Part shown: in pieces, positions 9,664 to 18,511 of the stretch
Layout: each line of letters opens with the position of its first letter
Position numbering within the stretch: the stretch's first letter is position 1
NCBI RefSeq assembly: GCF_028687615.1
Contig: NZ_JAQTZU010000008.1
Location: 1 to 64,000 of the forward strand
Source: Methylovulum sp.
GTDB lineage: Bacteria; Pseudomonadota; Gammaproteobacteria; Methylococcales; Methylomonadaceae
Direction: 5' to 3'
DNA: 64,000 bases
Notes under the pieces: generated by a model
Seen by the model: only the letters and a program-made list of their open reading frames with translations
Databases searched by the model: none
What the model was told of the DNA's origin: nothing
Position numbers and translations under genes: made by a program

Positions 9664-9883
9664 TATTTATCCGGCAGATGAATCTATTGGAGTTGCTGTG
9701 TCCGCTTTTAGTTAGGGACGATTATAAGCCAAACGGGTATTGTCCGAAAAAGTATTGATTGCCTGCCAATCTTCGATTGAGTTTTTGTTGTATTCCGCAG
9801 ACAAAATATCGCTTTGGTCTGATTATTCATGTTAATTATTGATAAATAATGAATATATTGTTGACTAAAAGTTACATTAAAGC

Positions 9884-9912
9884 TTGTGGGGAAATAGTTT
9901 TACTGCTAATAT
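9884..9912 (+). promoter_or_regulatory. Possible sigma-70 promoter of the outer-membrane protein gene
   Basis: TTGTGG (9884-9889) and TAATAT (9907-9912) are 17 bases apart, about 70 bases upstream of the start codon. The -10 element is good and the -35 is weak. This is a motif reading only. Confidence 0.35.
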
Positions 9913-9982
9913 GTGCCCTGTGACAGACATTTTGTTGTATTAAAACAAAAAATAACTAAAACAACCTTGCGAGGTAAATTCG

Positions 9983-10930
9983 ATGATGAACAAAACTAAA
10001 TTAGTCCTGGCTATCACCACAGCTACTTTAACAATGGCTGGTCTGTTAGTCGCTCCGCAAGCAGAAGCACATTCAAAAACTAAAAAACACAGCCACCATA
10101 CTTCTACAAAAAGCTACAGCAGCACAAGTTCTGCTGAGCGTTTGGCTTCTGCTGCCAATAACCGTGTTGAAGCATTGGAACAACAACTGCAAGCCATGCA
10201 ATATGAATTGCAAGCCTTACGGTCACAATCCAACCGCTCTGTTGATCCTGATAGTGCAAAGGTTCAAGAACTGGAACAATGGATGAATTCTGTTAAAGCT
10301 GCTCCAGTTTCTCCAAAACACGATAATGATATTTTCTTCCGTGGCGGTTTTGCCAGAAATGATGAATTGAGGAATGGTGTTTCCATTCAAAGTACAGCGG
10401 TACCAGGAATAGCAGGTAGCACTCAAGACCAATCTGATCAAGACGCTTGGTATATCGGTGCCGGCTTTGATTTCGGTTTGACTGACAACGTTTGGGGATT
10501 GATGGGCAACACTGAGGTGCTGGCTGAATTGATGTTTGAATATAAAAACTTTGGAAGTGCCAAAGGCAACTGTTTGGCACAAGATCCTACTTGTTTGGCA
10601 GCACTTGTTGGAGGAGCGGGCGGAGCACCAAGAGAGGTTACTGTCAACCAATTTACACTGACTGCTGCGCCTAAAATCAAATTTATGAAAGGCAGCAACA
10701 TTAGACCTTGGCTGATTCCAGCCGGTTTAGGCATCCATGTCATCAGCCCACCATCAGAATCAATCACTGTATTGAATCCAGGTGTTATGTTTGCAGGTGG
10801 TCTTGACTACAGACTATGGAAAGACATTTTCGTTGGTGTAGACGCACGTTACCATTTGACTGGTGGTGATGCAGATGGCGTAAACACTAATGGCTTTACC
10901 GCTGGTGGTTACTTAGGTATCGGTTTCTAA
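9983..10930 (+). CDS. Outer-membrane beta-barrel protein with coiled-coil N-terminus
   Basis: A 315-residue secreted protein. The signal peptide (MNKTKLVLAITTATLTMAGL, cleavage near AEAHS) is followed by a His/Ser/Thr/Lys-rich segment and a coiled coil (about residues 50-80: RVEALEQQLQAMQYELQALR), then a beta-rich region with alternating aromatic residues and a closing GFTAGGYLGIGF strand typical of small barrels. The ribosome-binding site is GAGG, and a rho-independent terminator follows. I do not recognise a named family; it resembles the porin-like and OmpA-like barrels common in methanotrophs. The histidine-rich stretch (HSKTKKHSHHTS) might bind metal, which is speculative. Confidence 0.75.
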   Translation: MMNKTKLVLAITTATLTMAGLLVAPQAEAHSKTKKHSHHTSTKSYSSTSSAERLASAANNRVEALEQQLQAMQYELQALRSQSNRSVDPDSAKVQELEQWMNSVKAAPVSPKHDNDIFFRGGFARNDELRNGVSIQSTAVPGIAGSTQDQSDQDAWYIGAGFDFGLTDNVWGLMGNTEVLAELMFEYKNFGSAKGNCLAQDPTCLAALVGGAGGAPREVTVNQFTLTAAPKIKFMKGSNIRPWLIPAGLGIHVISPPSESITVLNPGVMFAGGLDYRLWKDIFVGVDARYHLTGGDADGVNTNGFTAGGYLGIGF

Positions 10931-10953
10931 GCTAAACACTTAAAACCAATCCC

Positions 10954-10985
10954 AAAAAGGAGGGCGTAAAACCCCTCCTTTTTTT
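10954..10985 (+). terminator. Rho-independent terminator
   Basis: AAAAAGGAGGG and CCCCTCCTTTTTTT form a stem around a short CGTAAAA loop with a T-run, about 25 bases after the outer-membrane protein stop codon. Confidence 0.85.
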
Positions 10986-11045
10986 GTGCCTGTCTTTTTC
11001 ATAGGTGCTATACTTGGCACCAAATTTAGCCCAAAGTCCATAACG

Positions 11046-11318
11046 ATGAAAATTTCCACCGACATCAAGCCCGTCAGTTATTTAAAATTACATTCCGCCG
11101 ATTTATTGAAGCAAGTCAACGAAACTCACCGCCCCGTCATCATTACCCAAAACGGTGAGCCACGGGCGGTATTGCAAGATGCCGAAACTTACGAAAACAC
11201 CCGCACCGCGTTAGGTTTGCTAAAGTTGCTGGCACATGCCGAGTCTGAAGTGCAAAGTGGCAATGTCACAGAACAAAATCAAGTCTTTGAAGCCGTAGAA
11301 GCATTGTTGGCGCAGTAA
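11046..11318 (+). CDS. Phd/YefM family antitoxin
   Basis: A 90-residue antitoxin of the Phd/YefM type. It begins MKISTDIKPVSYLKLHSADLL, contains the family pattern RPVIITQNGEPRAVLQD, and ends with an acidic C-terminal tail that should wrap the toxin. The start at 11046 is chosen over an in-frame upstream extension that runs into the preceding terminator region. The stop overlaps the toxin start (TAATG), so the two genes are translationally coupled. The complex is expected to repress its own promoter. The module is type II. Confidence 0.9.
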   Translation: MKISTDIKPVSYLKLHSADLLKQVNETHRPVIITQNGEPRAVLQDAETYENTRTALGLLKLLAHAESEVQSGNVTEQNQVFEAVEALLAQ

Positions 11319-11644
11319 TGCAGCAAGTCCCCGTTTACTGGAGCAAAGCCGCCGAAGCCGATTTGCTTGCCATTATCCGTCATATACGCAATACCCGACC
11401 ACAAACCGCAACGCAAGTCTTTGCCACTATCAAAAACAAAGCAGCCGATTTGGAGATTTTCCCTGAACGTGGGCGTATTATTCCAGAACTATTAGCTCAA
11501 GGTTTGGCGCAATACCGGGAATTGATCATATCTCCTTGGCGTATTATTTACCGCGTCGCCGATGATGCCGTTTATGTATTGGCGGTGATAGATTCACGCC
11601 GCAATATCGAAGATATTTTATTGGATCGTTTAATTCGAGCTTAA
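11318..11644 (+). CDS. RelE/ParE family toxin
   Basis: A 108-residue toxin of the RelE/ParE superfamily: VYWSKAAEADLLAIIRHIR at the start, FPERGRIIPELLAQGLAQYRELIISPWRIIYRV in the middle, and AVIDSRRNIEDILLDRL at the end. It is intact and coupled to the Phd-type antitoxin by a one-base stop/start overlap. Members inhibit translation (RelE) or gyrase (ParE); sequence alone does not decide which. The proline iminopeptidase gene starts 2 bases later, so it may ride on the same transcript. Confidence 0.9.
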   Translation: MQQVPVYWSKAAEADLLAIIRHIRNTRPQTATQVFATIKNKAADLEIFPERGRIIPELLAQGLAQYRELIISPWRIIYRVADDAVYVLAVIDSRRNIEDILLDRLIRA

Positions 11645-11646
11645 GC

Positions 11647-12606
11647 ATGAAAACCCTCTATCCAGAACTCCAACCTTTCCAAACTTTTTTTCTGGAAACT
11701 AATTCAGTGCACCAGGTGTATGTCGAACAAAGCGGCAACCCGGACGGCATCCCGGTTATTTTTTTGCATGGCGGCCCGTGTTCCGGCACCAAGCCCGATC
11801 ATCGGCGGTTTTTTAACCCCGAAAAATACCACATCATCCTGTTCGACCAACGTGCTTGCGGGCAGTCGTTGCCGTTTGGCGAATTGGTCGGCAACACTAC
11901 GCAGGATTTGATTGACGACATGGAGCGCATACGCCAGCAATTGAATGTCGAAAAATGGCTGGTGTTTGGCGGTTCCTGGGGCGGGGCGTTGGCCTTGTTG
12001 TATGCCCAGCAGCACACTGCGCATGTGCGTGGCTTGATTATCCGTGCGGTGTTTTTGGCGCGGCAACAGGATTTGGACTGGTATGCAAAAGACGGTGCGA
12101 ACCGTTTGTTCCCCGAACAATGGCAAAAGCTCATCAACAGCTTGCCTGATTCAGACACGGATAATTTGTTAGATAATCTGTGTTCGGTGTTTTGGGGGGA
12201 TGATGTGGAAGTACAAATACGGGTCGCCAAAGAATGGCTGGCATGGGGGGCGTTGACCGCTTTGGGGCATAGCTATCAAGCTAAGGACATGGAAATTACC
12301 GAACACAGCTTCAAGCAAATCCGCATGGAATTGAATTTTGCCATCCATCATTATTTTATCGGCGAAAACCAGCTACTTGACAATTGCGGCTTACTGCAAC
12401 ACTTACCCGCCCGTATCATCCACGGTCGCCAAGATTTCCTTTGTCCGATGGAAGCCGGAATGAAACTGCATCAAGCCCTGCCACAAGCCGATTATGTCAT
12501 CCTGCCCAATGCCGGACATATTGCCCAACATGAAGAAATGATTGATGCTTTGGTGACGGCCACCGATGATTTTGCTGAAAAGGGTGGCTTTGGTGTGCCG
12601 TTATGA
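11647..12606 (+). CDS. pip: Proline iminopeptidase (alpha/beta hydrolase, S33)
   Basis: Cytoplasmic serine peptidase that removes N-terminal proline. The 319-residue length is typical. It has the oxyanion HGGPCSG segment, RACGQSLP, the nucleophile elbow GGSWGG with Ser110, an acid in HGRQDFLCP and the catalytic His in NAGHIAQHEE. N-terminal YPELQPFQTFFLETNSVHQVYVEQSGNPDGIPV is classical for this family. It begins 2 bases after the toxin gene and overlaps ubiX by 4 bases, so the hydrolase and ubiX form a pair. Confidence 0.92.
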   Translation: MKTLYPELQPFQTFFLETNSVHQVYVEQSGNPDGIPVIFLHGGPCSGTKPDHRRFFNPEKYHIILFDQRACGQSLPFGELVGNTTQDLIDDMERIRQQLNVEKWLVFGGSWGGALALLYAQQHTAHVRGLIIRAVFLARQQDLDWYAKDGANRLFPEQWQKLINSLPDSDTDNLLDNLCSVFWGDDVEVQIRVAKEWLAWGALTALGHSYQAKDMEITEHSFKQIRMELNFAIHHYFIGENQLLDNCGLLQHLPARIIHGRQDFLCPMEAGMKLHQALPQADYVILPNAGHIAQHEEMIDALVTATDDFAEKGGFGVPL

Positions 12607-13178
12607 CGGCTAAAAAACGCTTGATTATCGGCATGACCGGCGCGACTGGCGCGATTTACGGGGTCAGGATGTTGCAGGTATTGCAGCAGCAAGAACAATG
12701 GGAAACCCATTTGATCATCTCTTCCGCCGGAGCCGTCAACCTCAAACATGAGTTGGACATGAAACGCGCCGGGTTGTACGAACTTGCCGATGTCACCCAC
12801 GGCATCAACGACATTGCCGCCAGCATTTCCAGTGGCGGTTTTAAGACCGAAGGTATGGTTATCGCGCCTTGCTCAATGAAAACGCTGTCCGCCGTCGCCC
12901 ACGGTTTTGGCGACAACCTGATCGCCCGCGCCGCCGATGTCGTGCTGAAAGAACGCCGCCGCCTGGTGGTGATGCCGCGCGAAACGCCACTAAACCTGAT
13001 CCACATCCGCAACATGGCCAGTGTCACCGAAATGGGCGGCATCATGTTCCCGCCCATGCCCGCGTTTTACAGCAAGTCCGATTCGATGATGGCGATGGTC
13101 GATGAAACCGTCGGGCGGGTATTGGATATGTTTGGCGTCGATGTGACGGGTTTATATACGCCTTGGGAAGGGCTGTAG
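12603..13178 (+). CDS. ubiX: Flavin prenyltransferase UbiX
   Basis: Makes prenylated FMN, the cofactor of UbiD decarboxylase in ubiquinone synthesis. The 191-residue product shows the N-terminal FMN-binding MTGATGAIYGVRML, a central APCSMKTLSAVAHGFGDNLI segment, and MPRETPLNLIHIRNM, all UbiX hallmarks. It overlaps the pip gene by ATGA, indicating coupling. No ubiD is in the window. The phenolic-acid Pad1-type homologues have the same fold; a ubiquinone role is the default for this lineage. Confidence 0.95.
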   Translation: MTAKKRLIIGMTGATGAIYGVRMLQVLQQQEQWETHLIISSAGAVNLKHELDMKRAGLYELADVTHGINDIAASISSGGFKTEGMVIAPCSMKTLSAVAHGFGDNLIARAADVVLKERRRLVVMPRETPLNLIHIRNMASVTEMGGIMFPPMPAFYSKSDSMMAMVDETVGRVLDMFGVDVTGLYTPWEGL

Positions 13179-13199
13179 GTGTTTTCTTGATATTTATAA

Positions 13200-13293
13200 C
13201 TGATGTTACGCAGGCAGACGAAGAATCAATGACTTACAAAGCAAAAAAATAACTGTAAGTTATTGATAGTTCGTAGTCGGTGCGTAATATCAG
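13200..13293. repeat. Inverted-repeat element (CTGATRTTACGCA ends)
   Basis: Arms CTGATGTTACGCA (13200 on) and TGCGTAATATCAG (ending 13293) are near-perfect complements, with inner pairing of CAATGACTTACA with TGTAAGTTATTG. It lies between ubiX and the methyltransferase gene. A half-match, CTGGTGTTACGC, occurs near 6760. Confidence 0.65.
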
Positions 13294-13374
13294 ATAGTAA
13301 TCCAACTAATGTTTGCGAGATTGGAATGATGGCTTGTCCATAGATGTTTGGATTTGTATTCACGGGCCAGAAAT

Positions 13375-14358
13375 TTAGGAAGGCAATTCATCCGCCATTT
13401 TTATGGCAATCAATACCAATTCTTCCCCCAACCCCTCGGCGGATGTCCTTAGCATTGTGGAGGCAATTTTGAATGACATTGATTTAATCCATTGATAGTT
13501 ATGGGTTTCACCAGGAAGTCTGCTTGCCCTGATTTGTTGGCTTGCCAGTGAAAAATAAGCGGCAAAGGCACTGGTGGTAAACACATGGGCGACTTGTAAA
13601 CCAGATTGTTCGGCACATGTTTTTAAAGCGGCTTGGGAAAAAAGCTGAAGATGGCGGGGCGGTTCCAGTCCACGCCAGTCGATCCCATAGAGATGGCGGC
13701 CTAAACTGTTGATATTGGGAGTGACCAGCACAAGTTGCCCGCCCGGTTTCAGAAGTCCTTTGCAAATGCTCAGCAGCTCGACGGGAGACGAGGCATGTTC
13801 GATGACATGCAACATGGTGATGGCATCAAAACTTTCTGCCGCCAACCCTAGTGTTTCAATTGCGCCAAGGTGGATGTCGCAGCCACTAAAATGACGGGCA
13901 TTTTCGGCGGCTACTGGATCGACTTCCTGCCCAACCGCTGTCCAGCCAGCTTTAGCAAGCAAACGCAGGGTTATCCCGCCTCCACAGCCAATATCAAGTA
14001 CCCTTCCTGGTGGGAGGCTATCAAGGTACATGCGTTGGCGAGTTTTCCTGGAGCGTGACAGCCATAGTGCTTTGGTCTGGATCAATTGCACCATTTGGCG
14101 GAGGATGTTGGGTTGCTTATTAGATGCCCCTCCATGAGTGTAGTAAGAGGCGTAAGCCAAGCCAATATCCGCATCAATAGGCCTAGGGTCTAGCCAGGCC
14201 AAGCCGCAATGGGGTTCGACGCAATGCCTAAACTGCCATTGGCCTGGAACATGGTATAAAAGATCGGTGATGAGAGGGGCTAAGAAGCTGTTGGGACTGC
14301 CGCATATTGGGCAGCTTGGGACTGCTTGTGTACGCAATTTAATCGGAGGTAAATGCAT
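13375..14358 (-). CDS. Class I SAM-dependent methyltransferase with N-terminal zinc-binding cysteines
   Basis: A 327-residue protein with an N-terminal cysteine cluster (CPICGSPNS, then HCVEPHCGLAWLDPRP) as in methyltransferases of surface-polysaccharide loci. The SAM-binding core follows (VLDIGCGGGITLRLLAKAGW) with acidic residues in GQEVDPVA and AITMLHVIEHASSP. It sits downstream of a glycosyltransferase on the same strand, about 90 bases apart, suggesting glycan or lipid modification. The precise substrate cannot be read. I am confident of the family but not the function. Confidence 0.8.
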   Translation of the reverse strand: MHLPPIKLRTQAVPSCPICGSPNSFLAPLITDLLYHVPGQWQFRHCVEPHCGLAWLDPRPIDADIGLAYASYYTHGGASNKQPNILRQMVQLIQTKALWLSRSRKTRQRMYLDSLPPGRVLDIGCGGGITLRLLAKAGWTAVGQEVDPVAAENARHFSGCDIHLGAIETLGLAAESFDAITMLHVIEHASSPVELLSICKGLLKPGGQLVLVTPNINSLGRHLYGIDWRGLEPPRHLQLFSQAALKTCAEQSGLQVAHVFTTSAFAAYFSLASQQIRASRLPGETHNYQWIKSMSFKIASTMLRTSAEGLGEELVLIAIKMADELPS

Positions 14359-14445
14359 TATGGATTCCAGAGTTTATAAAAATGGCTGTTGGTAAACTTA
14401 CGGTTTGGCATATTCATCAACCAACTTATTGGAGGGTATTGTCCA

Positions 14446-16083
14446 TTAACGCGGGCGAAACAAGCGGGCTTCCCGGATCAAGCCTTTAATGTCCCCATGT
14501 ATCAAATATCCGAAAGCCAGCGAAACGCCACGTTTAAGATAGCTTCCTGGCTGGCTTAACACTTGCCTTCCAGCTTGCCACACTGATTGGATATCTTGTG
14601 CCCAACGCATCGCGGAAGAGGGTGGTTCGGCTAAGGCGGCATCCTTCGCCATGGCCCAGAGAGAAAGATTGCCGCGTGTTGCTAGCTTATTAAAAAGGGC
14701 CGAACGTTCGATGTATTCCCAATCTTCATCTTTGCCGTAAGCTTCAAGGTTTGGTTTGGTGATAGGGGGGGCGATGTCCAATATATTGATCCGCGCTGGC
14801 ATTGGCACAAACCGGATGCCAGGAGTCGCCAAAGCCATGGCCCCCAGCAAAGCACCATCCACGTCATATCGGTTCAAGGGAGTTTGGCGGATGGTTTCGC
14901 GCAAGGCTAGTGTAGGAATGATCAGTGCTGATAGCGGGAAGTGTCCGGCTTGAAAAATTGCCAGCATAAGCGCAGTGCTGTCTTGCAGGCGAGGAAGGGG
15001 GGCGTTGCTGGGGTTGGTGCAATATGTGCCGATCACCAACGCATCGGGCTTGCCGGCAACGGTCCGGGCAACAAAAGATAAGACATTAGGCTTGCAATTG
15101 ACCGTCTCGGTGACAAACCAGAAATAGTCGTGAGGAAGACAGCGGAAAGCCTCTTGGACAATGCCACCCATGCCGCTGCCAACGGGTACTGATAGCAAGC
15201 CCGACATTTTTGCTGGTGCGCTGTCTGCATTAATCCCAATTTTGCTAATATCAAGCAAGTTTGCCATTTCAGGCGGAATTTCCAATGCTAAGGGAGGCGT
15301 AGGGTCTGGACGACAGTCGATAATTGCCAATCGGCAGATTTGCCCCTGTTTTGCTTGTGAGAGAGCCAAATCTTGAAGGCTACGCAAACTAGGCCGCAAC
15401 GGAGCATCAACGTCTAGTTGCCCCGTAACCGCTTGCAACCCCAGCATTGTCGGAATGAAAGGATCTGAAAACCGTTCCCGAAAATAGCGTTGGAACAAGC
15501 TTGCATTGATGTATTGCCCATAAACGCCCCGATTGCCACCGGACAGGTGCACGGCACGCAAACGTCCGTCCGCCAACACCATCAAGCCTTTACGCAGGCA
15601 TTCAAAAGAAAAAACCACGTCATAGCCGTGAAAACCTCCCAGGTCAGGAAACTCGCAACCTGCTTCCATAAACAGGCGTCGATTTACCAACATCAAATTG
15701 CCGTCGATACTGGCGACGGGTTCTGACCCTTGTGATAATTGTGGTACAGACCAAGGATCTTTGACATATACGCAAACCCTGCCATCGACATTGACACCAG
15801 CGTTGCCTACTACGCCCCAGTTAGGAAAAGTTGCCTCAAGCTCATTGAGTAAAGACTGGACGCGGTAAGCGAAATCCCTGCCGACAATGACATCGTCGTG
15901 GGCAATAACTAAGAAGGGGGACGGGCAATCCTCAATCGCTTTCTGTATGAAGGCGTACATTGAATCGAACCCCGTCCAAAAATGGAATTCAACACCAGGA
16001 ATTTCAACCGCACGGGCTTTCCATTGGTCGATGCGGGCCTGGTTGCGGCATAACGCGTAATATCTTATGGATTGTTCGCTCAT
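14446..16083 (-). CDS. Large glycosyltransferase-like protein
   Basis: A 545-residue protein whose N-terminal half resembles family-2-type glycosyltransferases. It has an IAHDDVIVG motif near residue 60 (DD metal/sugar-nucleotide-like site), a DGRVCVYVKD segment, and an extended central region with GGFHGYDVVFSFECLRKG, as in rhamnosyl/galactosyl GTs that use a WHGYDVD motif. The C-terminal half has no clear family. The methyltransferase downstream on the same strand is a likely partner in decorating a cell-surface glycan. The specific sugar is unknown. Confidence 0.65.
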   Translation of the reverse strand: MSEQSIRYYALCRNQARIDQWKARAVEIPGVEFHFWTGFDSMYAFIQKAIEDCPSPFLVIAHDDVIVGRDFAYRVQSLLNELEATFPNWGVVGNAGVNVDGRVCVYVKDPWSVPQLSQGSEPVASIDGNLMLVNRRLFMEAGCEFPDLGGFHGYDVVFSFECLRKGLMVLADGRLRAVHLSGGNRGVYGQYINASLFQRYFRERFSDPFIPTMLGLQAVTGQLDVDAPLRPSLRSLQDLALSQAKQGQICRLAIIDCRPDPTPPLALEIPPEMANLLDISKIGINADSAPAKMSGLLSVPVGSGMGGIVQEAFRCLPHDYFWFVTETVNCKPNVLSFVARTVAGKPDALVIGTYCTNPSNAPLPRLQDSTALMLAIFQAGHFPLSALIIPTLALRETIRQTPLNRYDVDGALLGAMALATPGIRFVPMPARINILDIAPPITKPNLEAYGKDEDWEYIERSALFNKLATRGNLSLWAMAKDAALAEPPSSAMRWAQDIQSVWQAGRQVLSQPGSYLKRGVSLAFGYLIHGDIKGLIREARLFRPR

Positions 16084-16326
16084 AACATCGCTTTAATGGT
16101 TGAGTATGAAGGATTGTCATATTAATCCTGTGGTGGCGCATAGGATGCCGTCGAGGTAACGGGTACATTATCCGTTAGTGATGAGCCTGCCCAATTTTCA
16201 TCATATCGGGTTAGATTTGGGTTTTCAAGCGCAGAGATTGCAAGCTAGGCCAATCAACCTTAAACAATTCCCTTAAATAGATCGTCGTTGATCAAGGGCG
16301 GCAAGAATGAATCAGGAAGCAAGTCG
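16084..16326. other. Intergenic stretch, no gene seen
   Basis: Sequence between the glycosyltransferase start and a palindromic element. No ORF, tRNA or terminator is supported here; the upstream region of the minus-strand glycosyltransferase must lie in it. Confidence 0.3.
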
Positions 16327-16450
16327 CTAAGGAACAAGCACAAAATAATTTCGGCAACATAATGACTGCCAGTCCTCAAAGGACTGGCAGTCATGGCATC
16401 CACCGAGAGTACAAATCAACTTGACGAAGTTGTTTTATGCACATTCCTAA
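16327..16450. repeat. CTAAGGAA-ended palindromic element with a variant core
   Basis: Outer arms CTAAGGAACAAGCACAAAAT and the complementary end ATGCACATTCCTAA belong to the same family as copies at 24402, 28646 and 57283. The core differs: here it is the perfect palindrome ATGACTGCCAGTCC ... GGACTGGCAGTCAT (about 16361-16395) instead of the GACCTGTCAGGT core of the others. Confidence 0.75.
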
Positions 16451-16757
16451 ACAAGGGGGGGGATTTGCTTGGTAAATATGTCAAAACCACTAATCCATAA
16501 AACTGGTTCGCCAATATCATCCGAGTTGTTTTAGGCATCAGTGCCAATGGGCGAAAGGTTGCCCACGTTCGCCCCGTCGGGCTAGGTGCGGTTTATTCGG
16601 TTTGCATAGTTTCCTAATGGTTTACATTAATCCGGTGCTTTTTACCGTTTTGGGGATGGATTCCGGCCTGGTCGGATGCCGGCCAGATGCCAATATCGTC
16701 AAAATTCTGGTTTTTTGCCGTTTTATTGTGCCATTGATAGTAAACAATGCCTACTTA

Positions 16758-16866
16758 GGATTTGGCTAAAAATAACTTCCCGGAACCATTCTTGAAACCC
16801 TAGACCTGACAGGTTTCAAAAACCTGTCAGGTCTTAATATCGGGAAGTTATTAATGGCCAAATCCT
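16758..16866. repeat. Nested palindrome: other outer arms, GACCTGACAGG core
   Basis: Outer arms AGGATTTGGC..AACTTCCCG and CGGGAAGTT..GGCCAAATCCT are complementary over about 25 bases with few mismatches. The core at 16803-16833 (GACCTGACAGGTTT with AAACCTGTCAGGTC) is nearly the same palindrome as in copies at 24402, 28646 and 57283. The right arm touches the end of the chimeric integrase/PIN ORF. Confidence 0.75.
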
Positions 16867-17276
16867 TACAGCTTGGCCTTCAGTTTTTTGTCCAGCGTCA
16901 ACAGCTCAAGGCCGGGGGCTTGGGCTGTGGCGGAAATGATGGCATCGGGTAGTTTTGCGCGGTGTTGCCGCCGGAATTGAATGGTCAGCTCTTCAATGGC
17001 AGGGGTAAGGCTTAAGTGGGTCATCCTGTCCAGCAACGCCTTTACCGTGCGTTCTTCATGATCGGTTATTCTTCTTGCCGCAGCCAACGACACTTGCCCG
17101 TAAGTGCCGATATTCATCACGCGTTGCTTGCCCGCGAACCGATAACTGGACCGCCAGACGGGAATCGTATCAACCCGCCTAAACCGTAAATACAAGCCGT
17201 CACCATCGCTACGAGCATCAAAGCGTTCGCTGTTTTTAACCCAAGTGCGTATCTGAATATCTGAAAGGCTGCCCAT
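16866..17276 (-). pseudogene. Chimeric remnant: integrase arm domain fused to PIN-domain C-terminus
   Basis: A 136-residue ORF made of two unrelated parts. Residues 1 to about 69 match the start of a P4-type integrase arm-binding domain (DUF4102): DIQIRTWVKN, DGDGLYLRF, WRSSYRFAGKQRVMNIGTYG, SLAAARR. Residues about 75-136 match the C-terminal half of a VapC-type PIN domain, with the KLPDAIISATA motif and LLTLDKK end. The first catalytic Asp of PIN and all of the integrase catalytic domain are missing, so neither activity is expected. It may be a scar of an excised mobile island. It is in one open frame and could be expressed. Confidence 0.75.
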
Positions 17277-17452
17277 ATCTATGGCCTAGTGGTGTGTACC
17301 CAAAAAATTGACAGTTAAGGTTGATGGGTACACGTTTGGGTGCACGGTTATTGTGCGGATAAATGACACGGTGTGCAACGGTATGGAATGGATAATGTTT
17401 TACTTTCAATGTGTTAAGCGGGTTATGGCACGGCTTGAAACGGTGTGGTACA

Positions 17453-18316
17453 TCACTCGATATTTTGTATCTGCTCGCGCATTTGCTCTATCAGCACTTT
17501 TAGCTCAATGGCACAAGCCGTCATTTCCTTGTCCGCTGATTTGGAGCCTAGGGTATTGGCTTCGCGGTTGAGTTCCTGCATCAAAAAATCCAAGCGTCTA
17601 CCAACGGGTTCGGGCTGGTTTAGGACGCGCAGGACTTCGCTGATGTGTGTGTCCAGCCGATCCAATTCTTCGGTGATGTCGAGCTTTTGCGCCAGCATCA
17701 CCAGTTCTTGTTCCAGGCGGTCAAAATCGGGTTGTGCGACCAGTTCGACAATGCGATCTTGCAAACGGCAGCGGATCAGGCGCAATACTTCCGGCATACG
17801 GATGCTGGCAGCCCCGACAAAGCCTTGCATTTTTGTGCAGCGTTCTTCGATCAGGATTTTTAGTTGCGAACCTTCGCGTTGCCGGACTTCCAGAAATTGC
17901 GTCAGCGTTTGTTTGAGGAGTTTTTTGATGCCTGCGCTCATGGCATCGCGGTCGATGTCGGGTTCTTGCTGGATGCCAGGGAAGGCCAGAATATTGAGCG
18001 CGGAATACGACAAGGCGGCGGGCATCAGTTGTTCGATTTGTTCGGTGGCCGCCAGCAATGAGGATACGGCTTGCAGGTTGACGCTAAAACCGGTGCTGTC
18101 GCTGGCTTTTTTGTAATTGATCGCGCATTCGACTTTGCCACGGCTGATGTTTTCGGCAATCAGGCCACGCAATTCGGCTTCGATATAGCGCAAGCGGTCG
18201 GGTATTTTTACGTTGATGTCGCAATAGCGGTGGTTCACCGAACGCAATTCGCAGTTGATGGTCAGGTTGCCTATTTCCGCTTCCTGGCTGGCATAAGCCG
18301 TCATACTTTTGATCAT
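17453..18316 (-). CDS. yicC: YicC family endoribonuclease-like protein
   Basis: A 287-residue protein with the YicC signature: start MIKSMTAYA, then ELRSVNHRYCDINVKIPDRLRYIE, and the C-terminal DUF1732 part with the GRRLDFLMQELNREANTLGSKSAD motif. In Escherichia coli the family is linked to RNA turnover (RyhB), but biochemistry is limited. It usually neighbours rph or gmk; here rph is about 2 kb away on the other strand, with draT-draG in between. The last metal-binding-looking segment EMTACAIELKVLIEQMREQIQNIE is complete. Confidence 0.92.
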   Translation of the reverse strand: MIKSMTAYASQEAEIGNLTINCELRSVNHRYCDINVKIPDRLRYIEAELRGLIAENISRGKVECAINYKKASDSTGFSVNLQAVSSLLAATEQIEQLMPAALSYSALNILAFPGIQQEPDIDRDAMSAGIKKLLKQTLTQFLEVRQREGSQLKILIEERCTKMQGFVGAASIRMPEVLRLIRCRLQDRIVELVAQPDFDRLEQELVMLAQKLDITEELDRLDTHISEVLRVLNQPEPVGRRLDFLMQELNREANTLGSKSADKEMTACAIELKVLIEQMREQIQNIE

Positions 18317-18511
18317 TTTTCACCTGTTGTTTGGGTTTTTGGGGCTAGGAGCCGCAAGTCATTTTTAGCTTGCCACTATACTATGATCGCTAGGGAATTA
18401 GCAGATAAGCCTGTTGGCTTTTAATCTACGGAATCAGATGCTCTGGCTAAATTTGAGATTCAGTGTGAAAATTGCCGGATTATTGGTTACCTAAAGTCCT
18501 TTTGATTGACG

